Source: Candidatus Nanoarchaeia archaeon (lineage in GTDB: Archaea > Nanobdellota > Nanobdellia > SCGC-AAA011-G17 > JACPNG01). From it: a stretch of DNA of 49,572 nucleotides. Each line of letters starts with the position of its first letter. Position 1 is the first letter of the stretch. This document shows positions 1-9,038 of the stretch, one piece after another. The notes below the pieces were generated by a model, which saw only the letters and a program-made list of their open reading frames with translations, made no database searches and was not told where the DNA came from. The translations under genes were made by a program, and so were the position numbers. Location: positions 1 through 49,572 of the forward strand of contig JAQTOC010000001.1 in the NCBI GenBank assembly GCA_028713535.1. The letters are read 5' to 3'.

Positions 1-759
1 TTTGGAGATTTTGTCAAGATTAAAACAAGATCTTATGTAAAGAGTGATTTGGTCAGAAGCAACAATTATAAAACAGGAAATGCTATTACATTTATAACCC
101 CGGACCAGGAAAGAACATTTGTGGTTTATTCTGGGGCATCAATTGACCTTAAGAGAAGAGACATCAATCTAGATGATGTCAAGGAAAGCAGGATTTTGCA
201 CACAGAAGGTTATCAGATTGAAAATAGCGTATTCAAGGATTCTATGATTTATGCAATGGATTTTGCAAAGAAAAACAATGTTCTTGTTTCAATGGATGTT
301 TCTGACACAGGAGTTATCTCAAGAAACAAAGAGGAAATGCTAAGAGTAATAAAAACTTATGTTAATGTTATTTTTGCAAACGAAGATGAAGCAAGAACCT
401 TGACTGGAAAAGAAAAAGAGGATGCATTAACTGAACTTGGAAACTGGTGCGAGGTTGCGGTTATTAAACTTGGAAAAGAAGGTTCATTGGTAAGATACAG
501 AGGAAAAAATTACAAAATAGAAGGATTTAAAGTCAATTCTATTGACTCGACAGGAGCAGGGGATATGTATGCTGCAGGATTTTTGTATGGGTTAAGCAGG
601 GGCTATGAGACTGAGATATGCGGTTATCTTGGAAGTTATTTTGCTGCGAAAGTTGTTGAAAAATTAGGAGCAAGGCTTGAATTCATTGACAGTGAGGATG
701 TTTACAAGGTTCTTAACAGGGAAGTTATTAATTCAGAAAAGATTATAAAATCATATTAA
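1..759 (+). CDS. PfkB-family carbohydrate/nucleoside kinase (5' truncated by window edge)
   Basis: Frame is open from base 1 (FGDFVKIKTRSYVKSDLVRS...), so the 49 start is artificial; C-terminal PfkB signature DSTGAGDMYAAGFLYGL. Confidence 0.85.
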   Translation, partial: FGDFVKIKTRSYVKSDLVRSNNYKTGNAITFITPDQERTFVVYSGASIDLKRRDINLDDVKESRILHTEGYQIENSVFKDSMIYAMDFAKKNNVLVSMDVSDTGVISRNKEEMLRVIKTYVNVIFANEDEARTLTGKEKEDALTELGNWCEVAVIKLGKEGSLVRYRGKNYKIEGFKVNSIDSTGAGDMYAAGFLYGLSRGYETEICGYLGSYFAAKVVEKLGARLEFIDSEDVYKVLNREVINSEKIIKSY

Positions 760-778
760 ACAGGAATAATGGTATAAA

Positions 779-2041
779 ATGAACAAAGGAATTAATTATG
801 AGGTTAGGGATTTAAGCTTGGCTGAGCAAGGACTAAAAAATATGGAACTTGCTGAAGCAAACATGGGTTCTTTGTTAAAAATAAGAAAAAGATTTGAAAA
901 AGAAAAACCTTTCAAAGGAATAAAAATCGGATTGGCCTTGCATGTTACTAAGGAAACTGCCATTCTTGTCAGGACTTTAAGAGCTGGAGGGGCAGATGTT
1001 GCAATTACTGGATGCAATCCTTTGTCGACACAGGATGATGTTGCTGCAGCACTTGCAAAAGAAGGAATTAAGGTCTGGGCATACAAGGGAGAAACAAAGG
1101 AAGATTATTACAGATACTTGAATTATGTAATTAATTTCAGGCCAAACATAACAATCGATGATGGATGTGATTTGGTTACTGAGATTCACACAAAAAAACC
1201 TGAGCTAATAAAGGAAATCATTGGCGGGTGTGAGGAAACAACAACAGGAATTTTAAGATTAAGAGCTATGCAAAGAGAAAAAATATTAAGATATCCTGTA
1301 ATAGCTGTGAATGACAACAAAACAAAACATTTATTGGATAATTATTATGGAACTGGGCAGAGCACGGTTGATGGGATTATAAGGGCAACAAACATCTTGT
1401 TTGCCGGAAAAACAATTGTTGTTGTTGGTTATGGAGACTGCGGGAAAGGATTTGCATTGAGATGCAAAGGACTAGGAGCAAACGTAATTGTCACAGAGGT
1501 GGATCATTTCTGCGGGTTACAGGCATCTTATGATGGATTTAAGGTTATGAAGATGGAAGATGCCTGCAAGCTCGGAGACATATTTTGCACTTTAACAGGA
1601 GACATTCATGTTATCAGGACTGAACATATGAAAAAAATGAAAGACGGAGCGATACTTGCAAATAGCGGTCATTTTGATGTTGAGATTGATGTTAAGGGTC
1701 TGAGAAAGATTGCTTCCAAAAAAAGAATGATAAGGCCTTTCTTAGAAGAATACATTGTCAATGGAAAAAGAATTTATTTATGCGCTGAAGGCCGTTTAGT
1801 AAATCTTTCTTCTGCTGAAGGTCATCCTAGTGAGGTTATGGCTACAAGTTTCTGCGGACAGGCATTGGCTTGCGAATACTTAGTGAGAAACAAAGGAAAA
1901 TTAAAGAATGAAGTTATATTGCTTCCTGAAGCAATTGACAATAGGATTGCAGAGCTGCAGCTTGAGGCAATGAACATTAAGATTGATGAATTGACTGCTG
2001 AACAAAAAAGATATTTAAGCGGATGGAAAGAAGGAACTTAG
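779..2041 (+). CDS. ahcY: S-adenosylhomocysteinase
   Basis: 420 aa; NAD-binding VVVGYGDCGKGFALRCKGLGANVIVTEVD, NSGHFDVEID, LSSAEGHPSEVMATSF motifs. Confidence 0.95.
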   Translation: MNKGINYEVRDLSLAEQGLKNMELAEANMGSLLKIRKRFEKEKPFKGIKIGLALHVTKETAILVRTLRAGGADVAITGCNPLSTQDDVAAALAKEGIKVWAYKGETKEDYYRYLNYVINFRPNITIDDGCDLVTEIHTKKPELIKEIIGGCEETTTGILRLRAMQREKILRYPVIAVNDNKTKHLLDNYYGTGQSTVDGIIRATNILFAGKTIVVVGYGDCGKGFALRCKGLGANVIVTEVDHFCGLQASYDGFKVMKMEDACKLGDIFCTLTGDIHVIRTEHMKKMKDGAILANSGHFDVEIDVKGLRKIASKKRMIRPFLEEYIVNGKRIYLCAEGRLVNLSSAEGHPSEVMATSFCGQALACEYLVRNKGKLKNEVILLPEAIDNRIAELQLEAMNIKIDELTAEQKRYLSGWKEGT

Positions 2042-2385
2042 AATCTTTTTATTTTTAATGCTTCTAATTGAATCTGATCATAGTTATCTTTTACAATTCC
2101 TTCCACTTCTATTGTTTCCTGCTTTAGGAATTTATATTTGGGCTGAAACGCAACCACCGTAATGTTTCCGGTTAAGTCTTCAAGGTTAATTATTGAGACT
2201 GTGTCTTTGTTTGTCACTCTTTTTATTACTCCTTTTACTTTTATCTTGTTTTCCAGTTTTGAAGAATTAATGGAGGAAATGTCTGAGTTTCTTAAGGAGA
2301 TACTCTCTGAGATTATCAATAACAAAAACAATCCAAGGATTGAGCAGACTAATGATAGTTTTATTATTTTTGATTCGTCAAGCAT
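2038..2385 (-). CDS. Membrane-anchored OB-fold nucleic-acid-binding-like protein
   Basis: 115 aa; N-terminal hydrophobic segment (LSLVCSILGLFLLLII) then OB-like KVKGVIKRVTNKDTVSIINLEDLTGNITVVAF. Confidence 0.6.
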   Translation of the reverse strand: MLDESKIIKLSLVCSILGLFLLLIISESISLRNSDISSINSSKLENKIKVKGVIKRVTNKDTVSIINLEDLTGNITVVAFQPKYKFLKQETIEVEGIVKDNYDQIQLEALKIKRF

Positions 2386-2511
2386 AATTATTTTTTGTTT
2401 TGGGGTTTTATATAAACAAATAAAAGTTTTACGGAAAATATTTATTGTTATTCGGAAATGGACATAAAAAAACCCCTGTAGATGGATATATATACTATAC
2501 TTATAAAAAGA

Positions 2512-2535
2512 GGAGTAATCTTAGGGAATTACTCC
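2512..2535 (-). terminator. Stem-loop followed by T-rich tract (Rho-independent-like) downstream of the 2581-3123 gene
   Basis: Perfect 8-bp stem GGAGTAAT/ATTACTCC with 8-nt loop; on the minus strand followed by TCTTTTTAT. Confidence 0.5.
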
Positions 2536-2580
2536 AAAGAGAGGATAGAAAAGCAGGTATATCTCTTTTGAGAATTATTG

Positions 2581-3123
2581 TCATTCTGTGGGCTGCTCAT
2601 CCTCCAACATTTTTTTACGTACAGCCCATTCGTCTTTTTTAAATTTCTCAAAGATTGGAACAGCAATTTTCATAAAATCTTTAAGAGGCATGGGGCTGAG
2701 ATTCCATTCCAGTATATTGCTGTGTCGGCTCCAGCCAATGGGTTTGATGGCGGTTGGACTGATTATTTCACAGTGATTCTGGAAAAGGGGGTTTTTTTGC
2801 AGATCTGTTGCTTTTTTATTGGTAAGATATACGTGTCCTTTTGAGGGGGTGATATGTATGGATATCATAGTTTTATCTGCGTTTTTGATTTTCGCTGCTT
2901 TTAGTCCTTCTTTAAGTTCTTGCCGCAATCTAAATCTAAGCGCATCTTTTCTGTGAAGCAGTCCTGATAGGTTATTGTTAATCAACTGGGATAGCAAATC
3001 CATGAAATCCTTAGCAAGCTTTTCACACACGAAACTGCAAAAAAAATACCTAAGCATCGTTTCAAGAGGCATCCTTTCTTCATAAAACGTTTGGACGATT
3101 CTATTGGCGTAATAATCTGTCAT
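2581..3123 (-). CDS. Hypothetical protein
   Basis: About 180 aa from ATG at 3123 (MTDYYANRIVQ...), preceded by GGAGGT; the longer ORF in the track starts at 3174; no family recognised. Confidence 0.6.
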   Translation of the reverse strand: MTDYYANRIVQTFYEERMPLETMLRYFFCSFVCEKLAKDFMDLLSQLINNNLSGLLHRKDALRFRLRQELKEGLKAAKIKNADKTMISIHITPSKGHVYLTNKKATDLQKNPLFQNHCEIISPTAIKPIGWSRHSNILEWNLSPMPLKDFMKIAVPIFEKFKKDEWAVRKKMLEDEQPTE

Positions 3124-3322
3124 ATTTACCTCCATTTTTTGTTTAAGATTGATTCTTCTAGTTTTTCCAGCCAAATCTCCCTAGAATTCATAGAAGCAAC
3201 TATTGCCTCTTTTTTGATATTGGCCAGAAAAAAAGCCTATGTGAAATTTACAGTTTTTTGATATTATCTTAATTTAAAAACCTTCCGATATATTTATATT
3301 ATTCTTTGTTTGATTTATTGGC

Positions 3323-4336
3323 ATGGACATTGATAAAAGGATGGAATTAGTCAAGAGAAACACACAGGAAATAATAACTGAGAGTGAACTTAAGGAGCTG
3401 TTAAAGAAGAAAAAGAATCCAAGTGTTTACTTAGGAACTGCTATTACTGGAAGACCACATGTCGGTTATTTTGTATGGGTCTTGAAACTTGCTGATTTTC
3501 TAAAGGCAGGATTCAAGGTTAAACTATTATTAGCGGATATGCATGGAGCATTAGATAACACTCCTTGGGATACATTAGAAAAAAGATATAATTATTATTC
3601 AAGATTAATCCCTTTGATGTTTGAGTCTATTGATGTTGATATCAAGAATTTTGAAATTGTAAAAGGATCTGATTTTCAGTTAAAAAAGGACTATATGTTT
3701 GATGTTTTAAAAGTTTCAACCTTTGCTTCAATCAATGACTGCAAGAGAGCTGCATCTGAAGTAGTCAAGTTTGGGGACAATCCAAAACTGTCTGGATTGA
3801 TTTACCCGATAATGCAGATGCTAGATGAACAGTATTTAGATGTTGATATACAGTATGGCGGGATTGACCAGAGAAAAATCCTGATGTTTGCAAGGGAAAA
3901 CCACATTAAGGTTGGTTATAAACCAAGAATCGAGATTATGACTCCTTTAATTCCCGGATTAGTTGGAAAAAAGATGAGCTCATCTGATCCAAAGTCAAAG
4001 ATTGATTTACTTGATGCAGAAGAAGAGGTACTGAATAAAATAAAAAATGCTGACTGCGTAAGCGGAGACATTGACAATGGACTGCTCGCTTTTCTAAAGC
4101 ATGTTGTTATGATAATCAAGAAAGACAGAAACGAGGAATTTATTGTTGAAAGAGACAAGAAATACGGTGGAGACTTAAGCTATAAAGAATACAAGGATAT
4201 TGAGAATGACTTCAAGAACAGAAAGTTACATCCTTTAGACCTGAAAAATGCTGTTGCAAGGGAAATAAGTTTACTTCTTAAGCCAATGAAAAAACACAGG
4301 GAAAGCCTTTTAAAGTTGGTTAAAGAGGCTTATTAG
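3323..4336 (+). CDS. tyrS: Tyrosyl-tRNA synthetase (archaeal type)
   Basis: 337 aa class I aaRS; YLGTAITGRPHVGYFV (HIGH-like), YPIMQMLDEQYLDVDIQYGGIDQRKILMFARE, KKMSSS. Confidence 0.85.
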   Translation: MDIDKRMELVKRNTQEIITESELKELLKKKKNPSVYLGTAITGRPHVGYFVWVLKLADFLKAGFKVKLLLADMHGALDNTPWDTLEKRYNYYSRLIPLMFESIDVDIKNFEIVKGSDFQLKKDYMFDVLKVSTFASINDCKRAASEVVKFGDNPKLSGLIYPIMQMLDEQYLDVDIQYGGIDQRKILMFARENHIKVGYKPRIEIMTPLIPGLVGKKMSSSDPKSKIDLLDAEEEVLNKIKNADCVSGDIDNGLLAFLKHVVMIIKKDRNEEFIVERDKKYGGDLSYKEYKDIENDFKNRKLHPLDLKNAVAREISLLLKPMKKHRESLLKLVKEAY

Positions 4337-4337
4337 C

Positions 4338-5471
4338 ATGAAATCTGCAAGCAAGGATGAAGACAAACTTGGAGAACTAAATCTTGGAGAGGGGTTTGAT
4401 ACAGAGAGTGAAAACCGGGTTTTAAGAGCCACTGTTTCTTATTTAAGGGAAGAAGTTAACAAGTTTAAGAGAAGGCCACTTGTTGTTTGCGATATCAAAA
4501 AGATGATTGATGATAAGGCAATAATAAGACTGCCAAACGGGAACTTTTTTTTGGTGGATGTTATTGGAACACTTAAGGGAAAATTAAGCTCTGGAGACAG
4601 TGTTGTTGTAGAGCAGAGAAGCTTGACTGTTATTGATAAATTAAATGAGAAAGACAAGAACTTTGGAGTTGAGGATTTTGTCATAATTGAAAAACCAAAA
4701 ATAAAATGGGATGAAATCGGGGGGCTTAAGGATCAGATAAGGGATTTGCATGAAGTAATAGAGCTTCCCTTGAAGAATCCTGAGCTTTTCAGGGAAGTTG
4801 GAATTATACCACCAAAAGGGGTTTTGCTTTATGGCCCTAGCGGCACTGGTAAGACATTACTTGCAAAGGCGATTGCTGCATCAACAAATGCTACGTTCAT
4901 TGAGTTTGTTGCTTCGGAATTAAACCAGAAGTTTATTGGTGATGGAGCAAAATTAGTCAAGGAAATATTTCAGTTAGCAAGAGAAAAAGCACCATCTATT
5001 ATTTTCATTGATGAGCTAGATGCAATTGCTGCACAGAGAATTGATATAGGAACATCTGGCGAGAGAGAGGTTCAAAGGACTTTTATGCAGCTGCTTGCTG
5101 AAATTGACGGATTTAATAATCTGGAAAATGTAAAAATTTTGGGGGCGACAAACAGGGTGGATATTTTAGATGAGGCTGTTTTAAGGCCTGGAAGGTTTGA
5201 CAGATTAATTGAGGTGGACATGCCCAATCTGGAAGAGCGAAGGGAAATATTCAAGGTTCATACAAAGAACATGAACAAGGAAAAGATTGATTTTGACTTA
5301 CTGGCTGAGAAAGCTGGAGAATTAAGCGGAGCGGAAATACATGCAATATGCACTGAAGCCGGCTATTTTGCAATAAGAGACAACAGAAAGAAAGTAAGCC
5401 AGGCGGACTTTATACTTGCAATCGAGAAGATAAGGAACTTTGAAGAAGAAGACCTTAAAATGTTTGGATGA
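4338..5471 (+). CDS. pan: Proteasome-activating nucleotidase-like AAA ATPase
   Basis: Coiled coil N-term, Walker [16 protein letters not shown], Walker [39 protein letters not shown]. Confidence 0.9.
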   Translation: MKSASKDEDKLGELNLGEGFDTESENRVLRATVSYLREEVNKFKRRPLVVCDIKKMIDDKAIIRLPNGNFFLVDVIGTLKGKLSSGDSVVVEQRSLTVIDKLNEKDKNFGVEDFVIIEKPKIKWDEIGGLKDQIRDLHEVIELPLKNPELFREVGIIPPKGVLLYGPSGTGKTLLAKAIAASTNATFIEFVASELNQKFIGDGAKLVKEIFQLAREKAPSIIFIDELDAIAAQRIDIGTSGEREVQRTFMQLLAEIDGFNNLENVKILGATNRVDILDEAVLRPGRFDRLIEVDMPNLEERREIFKVHTKNMNKEKIDFDLLAEKAGELSGAEIHAICTEAGYFAIRDNRKKVSQADFILAIEKIRNFEEEDLKMFG

Positions 5472-6205
5472 TGAAATTTTATAAAATAGATTCTAGTCAG
5501 GGAAGCCTTGGAAAAAACAACGGATGCGAGAAAGCACCAGACTTAATTTTAGACGGAGTTAATTTTGTTAAGATAAATGTTGTCAAGAATAATCTTGAAG
5601 AAACAAATGATAATATCTTTAATGAAGTTGATGAAGGATTTATTGTTGGGGGGGATCATTCTATTACGTATTCATGTTTCAGGAAGTTAGCAAGGAAATA
5701 CAAAAATCCAGGATTAGTTATTTTTGATGCACATCCTGACTGCGTCAACGATTTTAGGCCGCCTTGCCATGAAGACTTTGTGAATGTTTTAGTTAATGAT
5801 AAAATTGTTAAGAAGGAGAATGTTATTTTAATTGGCATCCGCGACATTGACCCAATTGAAATGAGGTTTTTGCAGGAGAATAAAATATTATTCTTTGATG
5901 ACAAGAAATTATTTAATGATATTGAAGAGGTCTGTGATGTTATAATGGAAAACTCAAGAAGGTTTGATGCTCTTTACTTAAGCATTGACATTGATGTTTT
6001 AGACCCCGCCTTTGCTCCTGGAACAGGTAATTTAAGCCCGGGAGGGTTGTCAAGCAAGGAATTATTTTATTTTTTAAGAAGACTAAGGTTATTAAAGAAT
6101 CTCAAGATGATTGATTTGGTTGAAGTCAATCCTGACAAGGACATAAATGGGATTACTGTTGGGGTTGCTAAACAGATTGTCAAAGAGTTAACTTTAAAAG
6201 TTTAG
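5468..6205 (+). CDS. Arginase/agmatinase/formiminoglutamase family protein
   Basis: GGDHSITYS, FDAHPDC, SIDIDVLDPAFAPGTGNLSPGG metal-binding motifs; ATGA overlap with the upstream gene. Confidence 0.88.
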   Translation: MMKFYKIDSSQGSLGKNNGCEKAPDLILDGVNFVKINVVKNNLEETNDNIFNEVDEGFIVGGDHSITYSCFRKLARKYKNPGLVIFDAHPDCVNDFRPPCHEDFVNVLVNDKIVKKENVILIGIRDIDPIEMRFLQENKILFFDDKKLFNDIEEVCDVIMENSRRFDALYLSIDIDVLDPAFAPGTGNLSPGGLSSKELFYFLRRLRLLKNLKMIDLVEVNPDKDINGITVGVAKQIVKELTLKV

Positions 6206-6221
6206 GTTTTATTTTATTCTT

Positions 6222-6755
6222 ATGAGAGTTTTTGTTGCTGTTGAAATCCCTGAAGAAATCAAAAAACAGATTTATGACTTGCAGGGAGAAGTTTCTTCTA
6301 GGGAAGCAAAGGTAAGATGGGTTGCAAAGAAAAACCTTCATTTAACTTTGGTATTCTTGGGGGAATTGCCTGAGAAAAAAGTTGAAGAGATTAAAGAATT
6401 ATTAAAAAGCATTAAACATAAATCGTTTAAGGTTTCTGTGAATGAGATTGGTTTTTTTCCTGACAAACAAAAACCTCGGGTTGTCTGGATTGGTTTAGAA
6501 CCTGAGAAAGATATATTAGACTTACAAAGCAAGGTTGACGGGGAATTGTTAAGCTATTCGATGGACAAGGACCAAAAATTCAAAGCCCATGTTACAATCG
6601 GCAGGATTAATGAAATCAAGGACAAGGATAAATTCTTTGATAAAATGAATGTTAAGATCAAAGGAGAGTTTATTGTTAATGAATTCTTGCTCATTTCAAG
6701 TGTTTTGAGCAAGGACGGACCAAAGTATAGGGTTTTGGAGAGATATTCACTTTAG
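6222..6755 (+). CDS. thpR: RNA 2',3'-cyclic phosphodiesterase (2H family)
   Basis: Two HxT motifs HLTLVFLGELPE and HVTIGRI; MRVFVAVEIPEEIK N-term. Confidence 0.9.
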   Translation: MRVFVAVEIPEEIKKQIYDLQGEVSSREAKVRWVAKKNLHLTLVFLGELPEKKVEEIKELLKSIKHKSFKVSVNEIGFFPDKQKPRVVWIGLEPEKDILDLQSKVDGELLSYSMDKDQKFKAHVTIGRINEIKDKDKFFDKMNVKIKGEFIVNEFLLISSVLSKDGPKYRVLERYSL

Positions 6756-8723
6756 TTTCTTCTGTAGCTCTTTTTCTTTTTTGTCTTTTCTTAAAGCTAT
6801 ATTCTTAATTAAAGAAGCTGTTTCTTTTGCGTCCTTGGTGTAGATTATTGGAATGTTAAAATCAACAGCGATAGAAGACAAAGCTCCTTGGATAGCATTC
6901 TTATGGACGTTTCTCACTTCATAGATATTTTCTGTTCCTTCTATAATCAAGATTGGCTTTTCAAAAGATTCTCTAAGCTTTATCATCTGTCCCATTAATC
7001 TCTGGTCTACCAATGAATCAACAAAATCCTTAACTGTTTTTCTCTCTATCCCTATTTTATCTGAGATGATATAATCCCCTGCTTTAAGTTCTTTTAACTG
7101 GACTTCTGCTTTTTCCTCTATGAGGTTTTTTAGAACTGGAGAGTTTTTTTCTCGATGGTCTGCGACTATAACAAACTCTTTTTTTACAAATGTAGTCAGA
7201 GGAATCTGGGATTTTAGTTTTATTTTATCTTTTAATTCATTTAAGGTCTTGTACATTCTTTTTTCCTTGTTAAAAGAGGACCAATGATAAGCTTCATCGC
7301 TTGTTCCTGTGGTTATTAGAATAATTACTTTTCCTGCTTCTAAACGTGCGGTTCTTCCACGCCTTTGAATAGAACGAATTGCAGAGGCAACAGGCTCGTA
7401 AAAAATAACTAGGTCAACTTGAGGAATATCAAGACCTTCTTCACCTATTGAAGTTGAAATTATAATATTGTATTTCAGGTTTGAAAAATCATCAAGCAAT
7501 TGAATTTGTTCTTTCTGGCTTAGACCGGTCCCTGATTTTTTTGTCTGGCCAACGAAAACTTTTGCAGAAACTCCATTTATTTTGTTTAATTCATTTTCCA
7601 ACAGCTTTGCAGAATTTCTGTAATGGTTAAATATTATTATCTTTGAATCTTTTTTTTCTTCTAATTGGGACAAAACAAGTTTTTTTATTTCATTTATTTT
7701 TGGGTGCTGAATTTCCTGTTCTAGCAACGATTTTGTTTTTATGTATGCAGACTTAAAGTTAACATCTTTTGCAAGATTCTTGTTTGCCTTTACTTTTGTA
7801 GACTTGTCCATCATGCTTTCAAAATAACTTTTAAGAGATTCAAGATTCTGGGTTTCTAATAACTCAAGAGCATGCTGAACTTTCATTAACTGGGCTGCAA
7901 GAGAAATTCCCTGCCATAACCTAAGCTCTTTTTCTCCTTGAGCTAGTTTTCCCTGGATTCTTCTTTGGATGTCCAACAACTGGGTTTTTGAAATATATTC
8001 CTGGTTCATTCCTATTAGACCAAGATTTTTTAATTTTTGGATTATGGATTTGTAGCAAAGTTCAATATATTCTTTTATTTTCTTGAATTCTTCTGGAAGA
8101 GCAACCTTAATCCAGGTTATGTTCATGTCCTGGACATAGGGTTTTACATCTGGATCTTCTCTATGTCTTAATTCAATTTCATCTATGAATAAGTTGTCGC
8201 AGATTTCTTTTATTTTTTTATTGTCTGAACCCGGAGATGCAGTCAAAGCCAAAATCCTTGGCATCTTTGCTTTTTTCATATACTGCTCTGCTACCCAAAC
8301 ATAATCGTAGTCCCCTGTTGCCCTGTGAGCTTCATCAAAAACAATCAAGGAGATATCTTCAAGAGTTATTTTTTCATTCATAATATCATTAGTCAAGCCC
8401 TGTGGAGTTGAAACAAGGATTGTTGAATCTTTCCAGAGTTCTTTTCTTTTTTCTGGAGGGATTAATCCGGTTAGAACTTCAACATGAACAATGTTTGTGG
8501 ATTCTTTTATTTCTTTTCCAATCTGCTCTGCCAAAGGTTTTGTCGGAGTTAATACTAATACTTTTGAATTTCTTATTAAATTTAATCGCTCAATTGCCAG
8601 CATAATTGCAATCTTGGTTTTACCTAAACCTGTTGGCAGTATAACTAAGGTGTTGCCTTTCTTGCAGGTTTCAATTATATTGTTCTGGTATTCCCTGGGC
8701 TCAAAGTTAGAAATAAGGTACAT
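6747..8723 (-). CDS. hef: Hef-like helicase-nuclease (SF2 helicase + ERCC4 nuclease)
   Basis: LPTGLGKTKIA, FDEAHRATGDY, QRRGRTAR; C-terminal GDYIISDKIGIERKTVKDF. ATG at 8723 (MYLISNF) preferred over TTG at 8741. Confidence 0.9.
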   Translation of the reverse strand: MYLISNFEPREYQNNIIETCKKGNTLVILPTGLGKTKIAIMLAIERLNLIRNSKVLVLTPTKPLAEQIGKEIKESTNIVHVEVLTGLIPPEKRKELWKDSTILVSTPQGLTNDIMNEKITLEDISLIVFDEAHRATGDYDYVWVAEQYMKKAKMPRILALTASPGSDNKKIKEICDNLFIDEIELRHREDPDVKPYVQDMNITWIKVALPEEFKKIKEYIELCYKSIIQKLKNLGLIGMNQEYISKTQLLDIQRRIQGKLAQGEKELRLWQGISLAAQLMKVQHALELLETQNLESLKSYFESMMDKSTKVKANKNLAKDVNFKSAYIKTKSLLEQEIQHPKINEIKKLVLSQLEEKKDSKIIIFNHYRNSAKLLENELNKINGVSAKVFVGQTKKSGTGLSQKEQIQLLDDFSNLKYNIIISTSIGEEGLDIPQVDLVIFYEPVASAIRSIQRRGRTARLEAGKVIILITTGTSDEAYHWSSFNKEKRMYKTLNELKDKIKLKSQIPLTTFVKKEFVIVADHREKNSPVLKNLIEEKAEVQLKELKAGDYIISDKIGIERKTVKDFVDSLVDQRLMGQMIKLRESFEKPILIIEGTENIYEVRNVHKNAIQGALSSIAVDFNIPIIYTKDAKETASLIKNIALRKDKKEKELQKKLK

Positions 8724-8774
8724 AGTATTGTTTATTTTCAAAAGGTTTATATAGGTTTTTATAGGGACAAGAGC

Positions 8775-9038
8775 ATGAAAAAGCTGCTTGGAATACTCGA
8801 TCTGGGTGCTGCGATAGTATTGTTCTTGGCTAAATCGGGCTCTGTGACAAGGATTGGATGGGCATTTGCCATATACTTAATATTAAAATCAATATTCTTT
8901 TTCCCTGATGTCGGAAGCATTATTGACGGATTGGCAGGACTGGTCCTTATTTTTGCTGCTTTTGGGATGTTTGGCTTCTTGTCTTATGTTGCGATAGTCT
9001 GGCTTATTCTTAAAGGAATCTGGAGCCTGTTTGGTTAG
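8775..9038 (+). CDS. Small multi-TM membrane protein
   Basis: 87 aa, mostly hydrophobic (MKKLLGILDLGAAIVLFLAKSG...). Confidence 0.6.
   Translation: MKKLLGILDLGAAIVLFLAKSGSVTRIGWAFAIYLILKSIFFFPDVGSIIDGLAGLVLIFAAFGMFGFLSYVAIVWLILKGIWSLFG

Noticed and set aside
2162-2844. Small plus-strand ORFs at 2162-2467, 2445-2642, 2578-2844, 2588-2776
   Set aside because: Overlap better-supported minus-strand genes or non-coding sequence; no start signals or domain features.
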